Made by a program: the position numbers and the translations under genes. A stretch of 64,000 nt of DNA from Streptomyces althioticus. Its GTDB lineage: Bacteria > Actinomycetota > Actinomycetes > Streptomycetales > Streptomycetaceae. Shown in pieces: positions 42,158 through 49,222 of this stretch; positions within the stretch are counted from its first letter, which is position 1, and each line of letters starts with the position of its first letter. The notes under the pieces are model-generated. The model saw nothing but the letters and a program-made list of their open reading frames with translations, was not told the DNA's origin and made no database searches. The DNA lies in the NCBI GenBank assembly GCA_014649355.1, contig BMSW01000025.1, positions 1 through 64,000 of the forward strand. Direction: 5' to 3'.

Positions 42158-43336
42158 ATGAGCAGGCTGAGCAGGACGGACCGTCCGTACGACATCGTGC
42201 TCTTCGGAGCGACCGGTTTCGCCGGGACGCTGACCGCGGAGTACCTGGCCGCCCATGCGCCGCAGGGACTGCGCTGGGCGGTCGCGGGCCGCAGCGGGCG
42301 GAAGCTGGAGGAACTGCGGGAACGGCTGCCCGGCGGCGAGACGATCGGCGCGCTGCGCGCGGACGTGTCCGAGCCGGCCACGCTGCGCGCCCTCGCCGAG
42401 CAGGCGCGGGTGGTCGCCACCACGGTGGGGCCCTACGTGGAGTACGGCGAGGAACTCGTCGCCGCCTGCGCGGACACCGGCGCGGACTACGCCGACCTGA
42501 CGGGTGAGCCGGAGTTCGTGGACCTGATGTACGTCCGTCACGACGCCCGCGCGCGGGAGACGGGGGCGCGCCTGGTGCACGCCTGCGGCTTCGACTCGGT
42601 GCCGCACGACCTGGGCGCGTACTTCACCGTGCGGCACCTTCCGGAGGACGTGCCGCTGACGGTCGACGGGTACGTCACCGCCGACGCGGCCTTCTCGGGC
42701 GGCACCTTCGCCTCGGCGCTGAACCAGTTCGGCCGGCCGGGCGCGCTGCGGGCCGCCGCGCGGGACCGCCGGCGCCACGAGCCCCGGCTGGTGGGCCGGC
42801 GCACCTCCGCTCCGACGGGCGCCCCGCGTTACGCGCCGGAGGTGGACGCCTGGGCGCTGCCCCTGCCGACGATCGACGGCCGGATCGTGCGCCGCTCGGC
42901 GAAGGCGCTGCCCCGCTACGGCCCGGACTTCCGCTACCGCCACTACGCAGCGGTGCGCAGTCTGCCGATGGCCCTCGGCGGGGTGGCCGCGGTCGGCACG
43001 CTGGTCGCGGCGGCCCAGGTCCCGCCGCTGCGCCGCGCCCTGTCCGCCCGCCTCAAGCCCGGCGAGGGGCCGAGCCCCGAGAAGCGGGCCCGCAGCTGGT
43101 TCACGGTCCGCTTCGTCGGCGAGGGCGGCGGCCGCCGGGTCTACACCGAGGTCTCGGGCGGCGACCCCGGCTACGACGAGACGGCGAAGATGCTCGCCGA
43201 GAGCGCGCTGAGCCTGGCCCTCGACGACCTCCCCCGGACGTCGGGCCAGGTCACGACGGCGGCGGCGATGGGCGACGCCCTGATCGACCGCCTCCAGAAG
43301 GCGGGGATCCGGTTCCGGGTGGCGGCCGTGCGGTGA
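42158..43336 (+). CDS. Saccharopine dehydrogenase NADP-binding family protein (trans-acting enoyl reductase-like)
   Basis: A 392-aa Rossmann-fold oxidoreductase. The NADP site is DIVLFGATGFAGTLTAEYLA near residues 12-30, followed by RSGRKLEELRERL. HACGFDSVPHDLGAYF is typical of the group that includes the mycobacterial trans-acting enoyl reductase Rv2953, and a hydrophobic segment near residue 275 (MALGGVAAVGTLVAAA) may anchor it to the membrane. No polyketide synthase is adjacent, so the lipid substrate is unknown. ATG at 42158 follows AAGGGGTG; the longer upstream frame runs through the minisatellite and is excluded. Confidence 0.85.
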   Translation: MSRLSRTDRPYDIVLFGATGFAGTLTAEYLAAHAPQGLRWAVAGRSGRKLEELRERLPGGETIGALRADVSEPATLRALAEQARVVATTVGPYVEYGEELVAACADTGADYADLTGEPEFVDLMYVRHDARARETGARLVHACGFDSVPHDLGAYFTVRHLPEDVPLTVDGYVTADAAFSGGTFASALNQFGRPGALRAAARDRRRHEPRLVGRRTSAPTGAPRYAPEVDAWALPLPTIDGRIVRRSAKALPRYGPDFRYRHYAAVRSLPMALGGVAAVGTLVAAAQVPPLRRALSARLKPGEGPSPEKRARSWFTVRFVGEGGGRRVYTEVSGGDPGYDETAKMLAESALSLALDDLPRTSGQVTTAAAMGDALIDRLQKAGIRFRVAAVR

Positions 43337-43417
43337 GGAGTGGCCGGCGGGCGGCTGGGGGGGGTGGGGCAGCTCGCGGAGACCCAGGCGTCGCGCCTCC
43401 GCGGGCGCGCGCCGCGG

Positions 43418-43555
43418 TCAGAGCTGCCAGGTGATCAGCGTGTAGATCATTCCCGCGAGCCAGCCCGCGCCCGCCAGGGCTCCGAGGGCCAGGCCCAGTG
43501 TGACCGCTCGGCCGGTGGGGCGGGCGGGGGTGCGGGTGGTGTGGTGTGTCGGCAT
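43418..43555 (-). CDS. Small single-pass membrane protein, 45 aa
   Basis: A reading frame of 45 residues with a basic Thr/His/Pro-rich start (MPTHHTTRTPARPTGRAVT) and one clear membrane helix (LGLALGALAGAGWLAGMIYT), ending ITWQL. CAGGGT lies 7 nt before the ATG, a -10-like position. Codon third positions are GC-rich, as expected for a real gene. Function is unknown. It lies between the enoyl reductase (81 nt away, convergent) and nfi. Confidence 0.6.
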   Translation of the reverse strand: MPTHHTTRTPARPTGRAVTLGLALGALAGAGWLAGMIYTLITWQL

Positions 43556-43603
43556 GGCGAACACCCTGCCGTCGGGCGGGTGTTCGGACATCCGTACACG
43601 TAC

Positions 43604-44308
43604 TCAGTCCGCCGTGAGTGCGGGTGCTGCCTCGCGGAGGGCGCGGCGGCACAGGGCGTCCGCCCTGCGGGTGGTCTCGGGGAGGCGGTAGGCGGGGGCC
43701 AGAGCGAGGGTGTGGGCGCAGGCGTTGTCCAGGCTCACCCGGTGGCCCACCGACACGAACACCGGCTTGACGGCGTCCCGGGTGCGCAGGGCGCGGCCCA
43801 CCTCCTCGGCGCCGGCGAGCAGCGGGGCGGTGCTGCCGCGCGGGGCGGCGGGCTCGTCGCAGGTGAAGGTGAAGGGGTTCTTGGCCACGCCGATCGTCGG
43901 GAGTCCGGTGAGGACGCCGAGGTGGCTGGCGAGGCCGAAGCGACGTGGGTGGGCGAGACCGTAGCCGTCGCAGACGACGAGGCCGGGCGCGCAGGGCAGC
44001 GCCTCCAGGGCGGCCAGCACCGTGGGGATCTCGCGGAAGGCCAGCAGTCCGGGCACGTACGGGAAGGAGATCCGGCCGACGGCGGTGGACTCGGCGACGA
44101 CGTCCAGGGTGGCCGCGTCCAGCACGACGGCCGCTGCGGCGACCACGTCCCGCTCGTCGTCGTAGGCGACGTCGACGCCGGTCACGTGGCCGGTGCCGGG
44201 CGGCGGGCCCGGCTCGCCGAGCACCACCTTCGTGCGCAGCTCGTCCTGGACCGCGCGGGCCTCTTCCTCGGTGGCCGGCCAGCCGGCCGGCGTGCGTACG
44301 GTCGTCAT
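43604..44308 (-). CDS. nfi: Endonuclease V (deoxyinosine 3'-endonuclease)
   Basis: A 234-aa repair nuclease that nicks DNA one nucleotide 3' of deoxyinosine. The three metal-binding acids align with the well-studied thermophilic enzyme: D46 in GVDVAYD, E92 in LLAFREIP and D113 in VVCDGYG. The strand-separating wedge PYVPG is at residues 82-86, and GLAHPRRFGLASHLGV and PTIGVAKN are diagnostic. TAGGCT lies 9 nt before the ATG. It is monocistronic. Confidence 0.96.
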   Translation of the reverse strand: MTTVRTPAGWPATEEEARAVQDELRTKVVLGEPGPPPGTGHVTGVDVAYDDERDVVAAAAVVLDAATLDVVAESTAVGRISFPYVPGLLAFREIPTVLAALEALPCAPGLVVCDGYGLAHPRRFGLASHLGVLTGLPTIGVAKNPFTFTCDEPAAPRGSTAPLLAGAEEVGRALRTRDAVKPVFVSVGHRVSLDNACAHTLALAPAYRLPETTRRADALCRRALREAAPALTAD

Positions 44309-44387
44309 GGTGCCCCGAGCCTACGGGGCGGGGCGCTCCGCGCGGAGGGGGCCTCCCGGCCCGCGGCTCCGCGCGGAGGCGTGGGGC

Positions 44388-44711
44388 TCACTTGCCGAGC
44401 GCCCGCTGCAGCTGGCCCTTGTTCATGCTCGAACGGCCCTCGATGTTCCGCTTCTTGGCCTCTTCGTAGAGCTGGTCGCGGGTCGGGCCCTGGGAGCCCT
44501 TGCCGGACCGCTGGCCGCCGCGCTTGCCGGAGGACATGTCCTGCGTCGACGTCCGGCTGGCGGTCTTCGACTCGCCGGACCGGGCGCGTTCCTTGTTCAC
44601 CGTCCGGGCGGCGATCTCCTTGGCGCGTCCGGTGCTCTCGCCCCGGTCCTTCGCGCTCTCCTTGATGTGCTCGTACTGACGCTCCCGCTTGGGGCTGGAA
44701 CCGCTGGGCAT
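44388..44711 (-). CDS. Small basic protein with Rho-N-like C-terminus (often called plasmid stabilisation protein)
   Basis: A 107-aa highly charged, probably disordered protein rich in Arg, Lys, Ser and Gln. The first 70 residues resemble the KGG/stress-protein type (RERQYEHIKESAKDRGESTG), and the last 30 form a SAP/Rho-N-like helix pair (TRDQLYEEAKKRNIEGRSSM). Such proteins are common in Streptomyces chromosomes, and the plasmid label is historical; nothing here indicates a plasmid. The start is weakly supported, with only GAGAAAG upstream. Confidence 0.75.
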   Translation of the reverse strand: MPSGSSPKRERQYEHIKESAKDRGESTGRAKEIAARTVNKERARSGESKTASRTSTQDMSSGKRGGQRSGKGSQGPTRDQLYEEAKKRNIEGRSSMNKGQLQRALGK

Positions 44712-44803
44712 GTCCGCTCACTTTCTCTCGCGCTCGGCGAGCGCTCGGTCGCGTACAGCGGTCGGGTACCCCGGGCTGCGGGATGCAGTGCCCTCGGCCC
44801 GGG

Positions 44804-45949
44804 TCACTGCTCCAGCCGGGCGACCCTGCCCTTCTCCCCCGCCGCCCAGCAGCCCCGGTCGGGCGTGCAGTCGACGGTGTCGTACGAGCCGGTGTCGACG
44901 GTGCGCCAGGTGCGGCCGCCGTCGGTGGTCAGGTCGGTGCCGGTGGGGCCGACGGCGAGGGCGTCGGTGCGGCTGTGCGGGAGCCAGGCGACGCCGGAAC
45001 GGTAGGCCGGCGGGGGCCCCGCCGCCGGGCGCCAGCCGCGACCGCCGTCCGTGGTGCGCGCGGCGGCGTCGGGCGAGGGCAGACCGGGGTTGAAGTCGCC
45101 GCCGACGGCGAGACCGTGATGGCGGTCGCGGAAGGCGAGGGCGAAGACGCCGCGCGCCGGGTCGCCGGCGGGGATCGGGGTGTCGGCGGCCGTCCAGGTG
45201 CGGCCGCGGTCGGCGGAGTGCAGCACGCGGGCGCGGTCCGCTCCTCCGGTGGCCAGCCAGACGTCCTTCGGCCCGGACGACACCAGGCACTGGCCGCTCG
45301 CGGCGAACCCGGCCTCGCCCTCCAGCGCCGGGGGCATGCCGGTGTCCGGGAGCACGGTCCAGGAACGGCCGCCGTCGCGGGTCGACAGGATGCGGAACCT
45401 CCCGTCCACGGGGTCGCTCATGGCGAGGCCGTGGCGGTGGTCGAAGAAGGTGACGCAGTCGTAGAAGGCGCGGGGGTCCGGGTTGCGGAAGGTCTCGGTC
45501 CACGTGGTTCCGCCGTCGTCGGTGCGGTAGACGCGGGAGTCCTCGCCCTCGCCGATGGCCAGCACCACGGCCCGGCGCGCGTCGAACGCCTCGACGTCCC
45601 GGAACTGCAACTCCCCCGCGCCGGGCGGCGAGACGTCCCGCCAGGTCCGTCCGCCGTCGGTGGTGCGCAGCACGGTGCCGAGGGTTCCGGCCACCCAGGC
45701 GGTGTCGCGGCTGACGGCGGCCAGACCGCGGAACCGCACGTCGGGGGCGTCGGTGTCCTTCAACGACCAGTGCGGGGCCCGCTCCTGGCGGGCCGGGCCC
45801 TGCGCCTGGGCGGGTACGGCGGTGAGCGCGGCGAGCGCCGCCGCGCAGGCGGCCGCCGCCGTGGCCCGCCGAAGGCGCCGTCCCGTCCTTCCCGGCGATC
45901 CCGTACGTCCCGTCGTTCCCTGCCGTCGCGTACTTCCCCAGCGCCTCAT
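44804..45949 (-). CDS. Secreted beta-propeller protein with Asp-box (BNR) repeats
   Basis: A 381-aa exported protein. The N-terminus is Arg/Gly-rich (RRWGSTRRQGTTGRTG), followed by a hydrophobic segment ending AVPAQAQ, a plausible long Sec or Tat-like signal. The body has at least five Asp-box repeats of the form TTDGGRTW, STRDGGRSW and SADRGRTW, the marker of sialidase-type and YCF48/photosystem-assembly-like propellers. No sialidase arginine triad was recognised, so an enzymatic role is not supported. TAGCTT lies 8 nt before the ATG. Confidence 0.8.
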   Translation of the reverse strand: MRRWGSTRRQGTTGRTGSPGRTGRRLRRATAAAACAAALAALTAVPAQAQGPARQERAPHWSLKDTDAPDVRFRGLAAVSRDTAWVAGTLGTVLRTTDGGRTWRDVSPPGAGELQFRDVEAFDARRAVVLAIGEGEDSRVYRTDDGGTTWTETFRNPDPRAFYDCVTFFDHRHGLAMSDPVDGRFRILSTRDGGRSWTVLPDTGMPPALEGEAGFAASGQCLVSSGPKDVWLATGGADRARVLHSADRGRTWTAADTPIPAGDPARGVFALAFRDRHHGLAVGGDFNPGLPSPDAAARTTDGGRGWRPAAGPPPAYRSGVAWLPHSRTDALAVGPTGTDLTTDGGRTWRTVDTGSYDTVDCTPDRGCWAAGEKGRVARLEQ

Positions 45950-46066
45950 GGCGGGCGAAGCTAGCCCACCGGCGGGGCACCGTCCAGAGCGCCCGCCGGC
46001 GGCGACCGCCCCAAGTGGCCCGTGCGGGACGGGAGGAGAGACGTGTCACTCGGGTGCATGAAGGCG

Positions 46067-46080
46067 GTGACAGAGGTCAC
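46067..46080. promoter_or_regulatory. Inverted repeat upstream of ssgD
   Basis: GTGAC and GTCAC flank AGAG about 105 nt before the ssgD start; the motif TCACTCG also occurs twice (46046 and 46077). The GTGAC...GTCAC form recalls BldD-type operators of Streptomyces developmental genes, but the match to the full consensus is incomplete. Confidence 0.35.
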
Positions 46081-46184
46081 TCGCACTCCAAGCGCACGGA
46101 ATGGCCGATTCCAGCGTCTCTTCAAGTAGCCGACAGACACGAACCGCCCGGAAGCCAGCCCAGCCGTCACGAGGGAGCAAGGCG

Positions 46185-46598
46185 TTGTCCACCGTCATCG
46201 AGCAGTCCGTAGAGGCCCGCCTGGTCGCAGCAGCGCCGCGGATGGCCGACATCCCCGCCACGCTCCACTACGACGGCGCCGACCCGTTCGCCGTCCGCAT
46301 GACCTTTCCCGCGCCCGCCACGCTCGAAGGCGTCGACGTGTGCTGGACGTTCGCCCGTGACCTGCTCGCGGCGGGCATGGAGTCCCCGGAGGGCGACGGC
46401 GACGTCCGGGTGCGCCCGTACGGCTACGACCGCACGGTGATGGAGTTCCACGCCCCGGAGGGCACGGCCGTCATCCACGTCCGTTCCGGGGAGCTGCGCC
46501 GCTTCCTGGAGGCGACGAGCGAACTCGTCCCCACCGGCCTCGAACACCTTCACCTCGACCTCGACCACGACCTCGCGGAACTGATGCGGGACGCGTGA
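46185..46598 (+). CDS. ssgD: SsgA-like sporulation and cell division protein (SsgD-like)
   Basis: A 137-aa member of the actinomycete-specific SsgA-like family that guides septum and peptidoglycan placement during sporulation. Family features include LHYDGADPFAVRMTFPAPAT, VCWTFARDLL, GDVRVRPYG and VRSGELRRFLEAT. The TTG at 46185 (STVIEQSVEARLVAA after the initiator) is chosen because GAGGGAG lies upstream and it gives the usual N-terminus; an ATG 28 codons earlier is possible. Assignment to SsgD rests on the C-terminal HLDLDHDLAELMRDA and remembered synteny with S. coelicolor SCO6722. Confidence 0.88.
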   Translation: MSTVIEQSVEARLVAAAPRMADIPATLHYDGADPFAVRMTFPAPATLEGVDVCWTFARDLLAAGMESPEGDGDVRVRPYGYDRTVMEFHAPEGTAVIHVRSGELRRFLEATSELVPTGLEHLHLDLDHDLAELMRDA

Positions 46599-46661
46599 GC
46601 CCACGGCGGACGGCCAGGCTCCCGGGTGACGCGGGGTGCCTGGCCGTCCGCCGTTCGCTCG

Positions 46662-47267
46662 TCAGCGGCCCTTCGGCAGCGAAGCCGCCGGAACCGCGCC
46701 GCGCAGGCCCGTCTCCAGTTCGTGGAGGATCGCGGTGAGGCCGGGGTCCGTCGGCACGGCCGGCACGGTGCCCGAGGCCGGGAGGGGGAGGTCGGCGGCC
46801 ATGGCGAGGACGAGGGTCGTCGCGGTGGTCCCGTCGGGGACGGCGGCGCCGGAGAGGACCTGGTGGGCCTCCGTCCGCAGGGCGTCCGCGCGGGCCCTGT
46901 CGACGAGGACGTGGTCCACCGAGGGGAACACGCCGAGCACCCGGTGCTTCTCGGCCCTCAGCACGCCCTCGGCGACCAGGTGCTCGCGGACCGCGTCCAG
47001 GGTGTGCCGGGCGTGCAGCGTCACCCAAGTGCGCCAGTCGTGCGGGAAGGACTCGCTGACCAGCTCGAGGAGCCCGTCCAGGGCCGGGTCGCCGGTGCGG
47101 GAGTCCAGGTCGCGCGGGGTCGCGATGCCGTCGTCGTCGACCAGCAGGCCGCGCCGCGCGAGATCGGCCAGGGCGCCGGCCCGCACCACGGGGGCGGCCC
47201 GGGTGGGGTCGAGGTCCCAGGCCAGCAGGCACAGGCGGGCCGGCAGGGAGAGCGGGCCGTTGGGCAC
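46662..47267 (-). CDS. GPP34 (Golgi phosphoprotein 3-like) family protein
   Basis: A 201-aa mainly alpha-helical protein of the GPP34/GOLPH3-like family, expanded in Streptomyces and related in eukaryotes to phosphoinositide-binding Golgi proteins; the bacterial role is unknown. The opening SLPARLCLLAWDLDP and the GALADLARRGLLVDDDG block are typical. The GTG start (VPNGPLSL) has GAGGAGG just upstream; a longer in-frame extension crosses the promoter of the neighbouring ABC-F gene and is rejected. It is divergent from the tiaA-like gene. Confidence 0.82.
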   Translation of the reverse strand: MPNGPLSLPARLCLLAWDLDPTRAAPVVRAGALADLARRGLLVDDDGIATPRDLDSRTGDPALDGLLELVSESFPHDWRTWVTLHARHTLDAVREHLVAEGVLRAEKHRVLGVFPSVDHVLVDRARADALRTEAHQVLSGAAVPDGTTATTLVLAMAADLPLPASGTVPAVPTDPGLTAILHELETGLRGAVPAASLPKGR

Positions 47268-47318
47268 GAGGCCTCCTCGGTGCGGGGACACGGGGTCCAC
47301 GGTGTCCGGAAAATCGCG

Positions 47319-47347
47319 TTGACGGCCGGTGGGGCCGCGCGTAACGT
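47319..47347 (+). promoter_or_regulatory. Promoter of the tiaA-like ABC-F gene
   Basis: TTGACG (47319-47324) and TAACGT (47342-47347) are separated by exactly 17 nt, one of the two best housekeeping-type promoters in the window. The predicted start near 47354 gives a leader of about 235 nt before the ABC-F gene, unusually long for this genome. Confidence 0.8.
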
Positions 47348-47384
47348 CGTCGGCGGTTCTGTTGCCGTCGATGGGAGAAGGACG

Positions 47385-47396
47385 TTGCTCGTCTGA
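47385..47396 (+). CDS. Leader peptide reading frame, three residues (TTG CTC GTC TGA)
   Basis: A start-stop frame encoding only Met-Leu-Val. GGAG (47374-47377) sits 7 nt upstream of the TTG, a well-placed Shine-Dalgarno. It lies in the mRNA leader between the promoter and the attenuator of the ABC-F gene. Antibiotic-inducible ABC-F genes often carry such short frames, on which drug-stalled ribosomes prevent termination. Expression is inferred from position. Confidence 0.6.
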   Translation: MLV

Positions 47397-47457
47397 GGTT
47401 CTGAGACACCGCCTCACACCGGTCAGGTGTGTGCGCTGCGTGCGACCTCGGCGTTCG

Positions 47458-47494
47458 AGCCGTCCTTGCGGTCCCTCCGCAACGGGGCTTTTCT
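47458..47494 (+). terminator. Intrinsic terminator/attenuator in the ABC-F leader
   Basis: A stem TTGCGG/CCGCAA (47466-47471 and 47477-47482), extended by AGCC/GGCT at its base, is followed by a TTTTCT tract. A T tail is rare in this genome and makes this a convincing Rho-independent terminator. It lies about 95 nt upstream of the ABC-F ATG, so it should stop transcription unless the upstream leader refolds. CACACC/GGTGTG (47415-47431) and GAGG/CCTC pairings upstream could form alternative structures. Confidence 0.75.
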
Positions 47495-47589
47495 CATGCC
47501 ACGGATTCCTCCCCGGCTGCCGGTCGTCGTCCCGCGGTGTCTCGATACGCGTGTGCCCCTGATCGAACCGTGCAACCGCGGAGGCCCGC

Positions 47590-49212
47590 ATGTCAGCTTC
47601 ACTCACCTGTCACTCCCTCTCCTTCGCCTGGCCCGACGGCACCGTCGTCTTCGAAGAACTCGACGCGGCCTTCGGCCCGGGCCGCACCGGCCTCGTCGGA
47701 CTCAACGGCTCGGGCAAGTCGACCCTGCTCAAGCTGATCGCCGGGGAGCTCACCCCCACGGAGGGCTCCGTCAAGGTGTCCGGCGAGGTGGGCCGGCTGC
47801 CGCAGACCGTCACGCTGGACACCGCGCTGCGGGTCGACGAGGCCCTCGGCATCGCCGCGAAGCGGGCCGCGCTGCACGCCATCGAGGCGGGCGACGTGGC
47901 GGAGGAGCACTTCGAGACCGTCGGCGACGACTGGGACGTCGAGGAGCGCGCCCTGGCCACGCTGGGCGAGCTGGGTCTCGGACACATCGGCCTGGACCGC
48001 ACCGTCGGCGAGGTGTCCGGCGGCGAGTCGGTCATGCTGCGGCTGGCCGCCCTGCTGCTGAGCCGTCCCGACGTGCTGCTGCTCGACGAACCCACCAACA
48101 ACCTCGACCTGTTCGCCCGCAGACGGCTGTACGCGGCCGTCGAGAGCTGGCAGGGCGTCCTGGTCGTGGTGAGCCACGACCGGGAACTGCTCGACCTGGT
48201 CGACCAGATCGCCGATCTGCGTCCCGGCGGCATTCACTGGTACGGCGGCAACTACACGGCGTACGAGGAGGCGCTGGCCGTGGAGCAGGAGGCGGCGGAG
48301 CGCATGGTGCGCGTCGCCGAGGCGGACCTGCGCAAGCAGAAGCGCGATCTGACCGAGGCCCAGGTCAAGCTGGCCCGCCGCCGGAGGTACGGCCAGAAGA
48401 TGTTCGAGCAGAAACGCGAGCCGAAGATCGTCATGGGTGCGCGCAAGCGCGCGGCGCAGGTCTCCGCAGGCAAGCACCGCATCATGCACGAGGAGAAGCT
48501 CGCCGAGGCCAAGGAGCGGCTCGACGACGCGGTGGACGCGGTGCGGGACGACGACGAGATCCGCGTCGACCTGCCGTACACCGCCGTGCCGCCGGGGCGC
48601 CAGGTCCTCACCCTGATGGATCTGGAGCCGGTGTACGGCGCCCGGGTGAAGGGTCTCGACCTGCGGGGCCCGGAGCGCGTGGCGCTGATCGGACGCAACG
48701 GCGCCGGGAAGACGACGCTGCTGCGCACGATCGCCGGGGAACTGGCCCCGGTGTCGGGCGAGGCGACGGCGCACGTCCCGCTGCGGTTCCTGCCGCAGCG
48801 GCTCGACGTCCTGGACCCGGAGCTGACGGTGGCGGAGAACGTGGCGCGGTTCGCGCCGGGCGCCACCAACAACCGGATCAGGGCGCGGCTCGCCCGCTTC
48901 CTGTTCCGGGGCGCCCGCGCCGACCAGCAGGCGTCGACCCTGTCCGGCGGCGAGCGGTTCCGGGCGACCCTGGCGGCACTGATGCTGGCGGAGCCCGCAC
49001 CGCAGCTGCTCATGCTCGACGAGCCGACGAACAACCTCGACATGGCGAGCGTCCGGCAGCTCACCACGGCGCTGGAGTCGTTCGAGGGGGCGCTGGTCGT
49101 GGCCAGTCACGACCTGCCGTTCCTGGAGTCGATCGGCATCACGCGCTGGCTGATGATGGAAGGAGGAGAGCTGAAGGAAATCACGCCGGAAGCTGTCGGG
49201 TATTCCGCCTAG
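47590..49212 (+). CDS. tiaA: ABC-F antibiotic resistance-type ATPase (TiaA-like)
   Basis: A 540-aa tandem-ABC soluble ATPase without membrane helices. Walker A motifs are GLNGSGKST and GRNGAGKTT; signatures are VSGGESVML and LSGGERFRA; both Walker B motifs end DEPTNNLD. The inter-domain linker (about residues 220-310) is long and very basic (RKQKRDLTEAQVKLARRRRY), as in ribosome-protection ABC-Fs that displace pleuromutilins, lincosamides or streptogramins A. GGAGG lies 6 nt before the ATG. The leader attenuator supports antibiotic-inducible expression. The name follows remembered synteny with S. coelicolor SCO6720; the substrate range is not shown by the sequence. Confidence 0.85.
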   Translation: MSASLTCHSLSFAWPDGTVVFEELDAAFGPGRTGLVGLNGSGKSTLLKLIAGELTPTEGSVKVSGEVGRLPQTVTLDTALRVDEALGIAAKRAALHAIEAGDVAEEHFETVGDDWDVEERALATLGELGLGHIGLDRTVGEVSGGESVMLRLAALLLSRPDVLLLDEPTNNLDLFARRRLYAAVESWQGVLVVVSHDRELLDLVDQIADLRPGGIHWYGGNYTAYEEALAVEQEAAERMVRVAEADLRKQKRDLTEAQVKLARRRRYGQKMFEQKREPKIVMGARKRAAQVSAGKHRIMHEEKLAEAKERLDDAVDAVRDDDEIRVDLPYTAVPPGRQVLTLMDLEPVYGARVKGLDLRGPERVALIGRNGAGKTTLLRTIAGELAPVSGEATAHVPLRFLPQRLDVLDPELTVAENVARFAPGATNNRIRARLARFLFRGARADQQASTLSGGERFRATLAALMLAEPAPQLLMLDEPTNNLDMASVRQLTTALESFEGALVVASHDLPFLESIGITRWLMMEGGELKEITPEAVGYSA

Positions 49213-49222
49213 CGTCGGCGGC

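Noticed and set aside
44388..44711. Evidence of an integrated plasmid from the plasmid-stabilisation-like gene
   Set aside because: Such small basic proteins are chromosomal and common in Streptomyces; no replication or partition gene is near.
47329..47562. 77-codon frame across the tiaA-like leader
   Set aside because: Its first codon lies between the -35 and -10 of the promoter, so it would not be in the mRNA, and its sequence is only leader structure translated.
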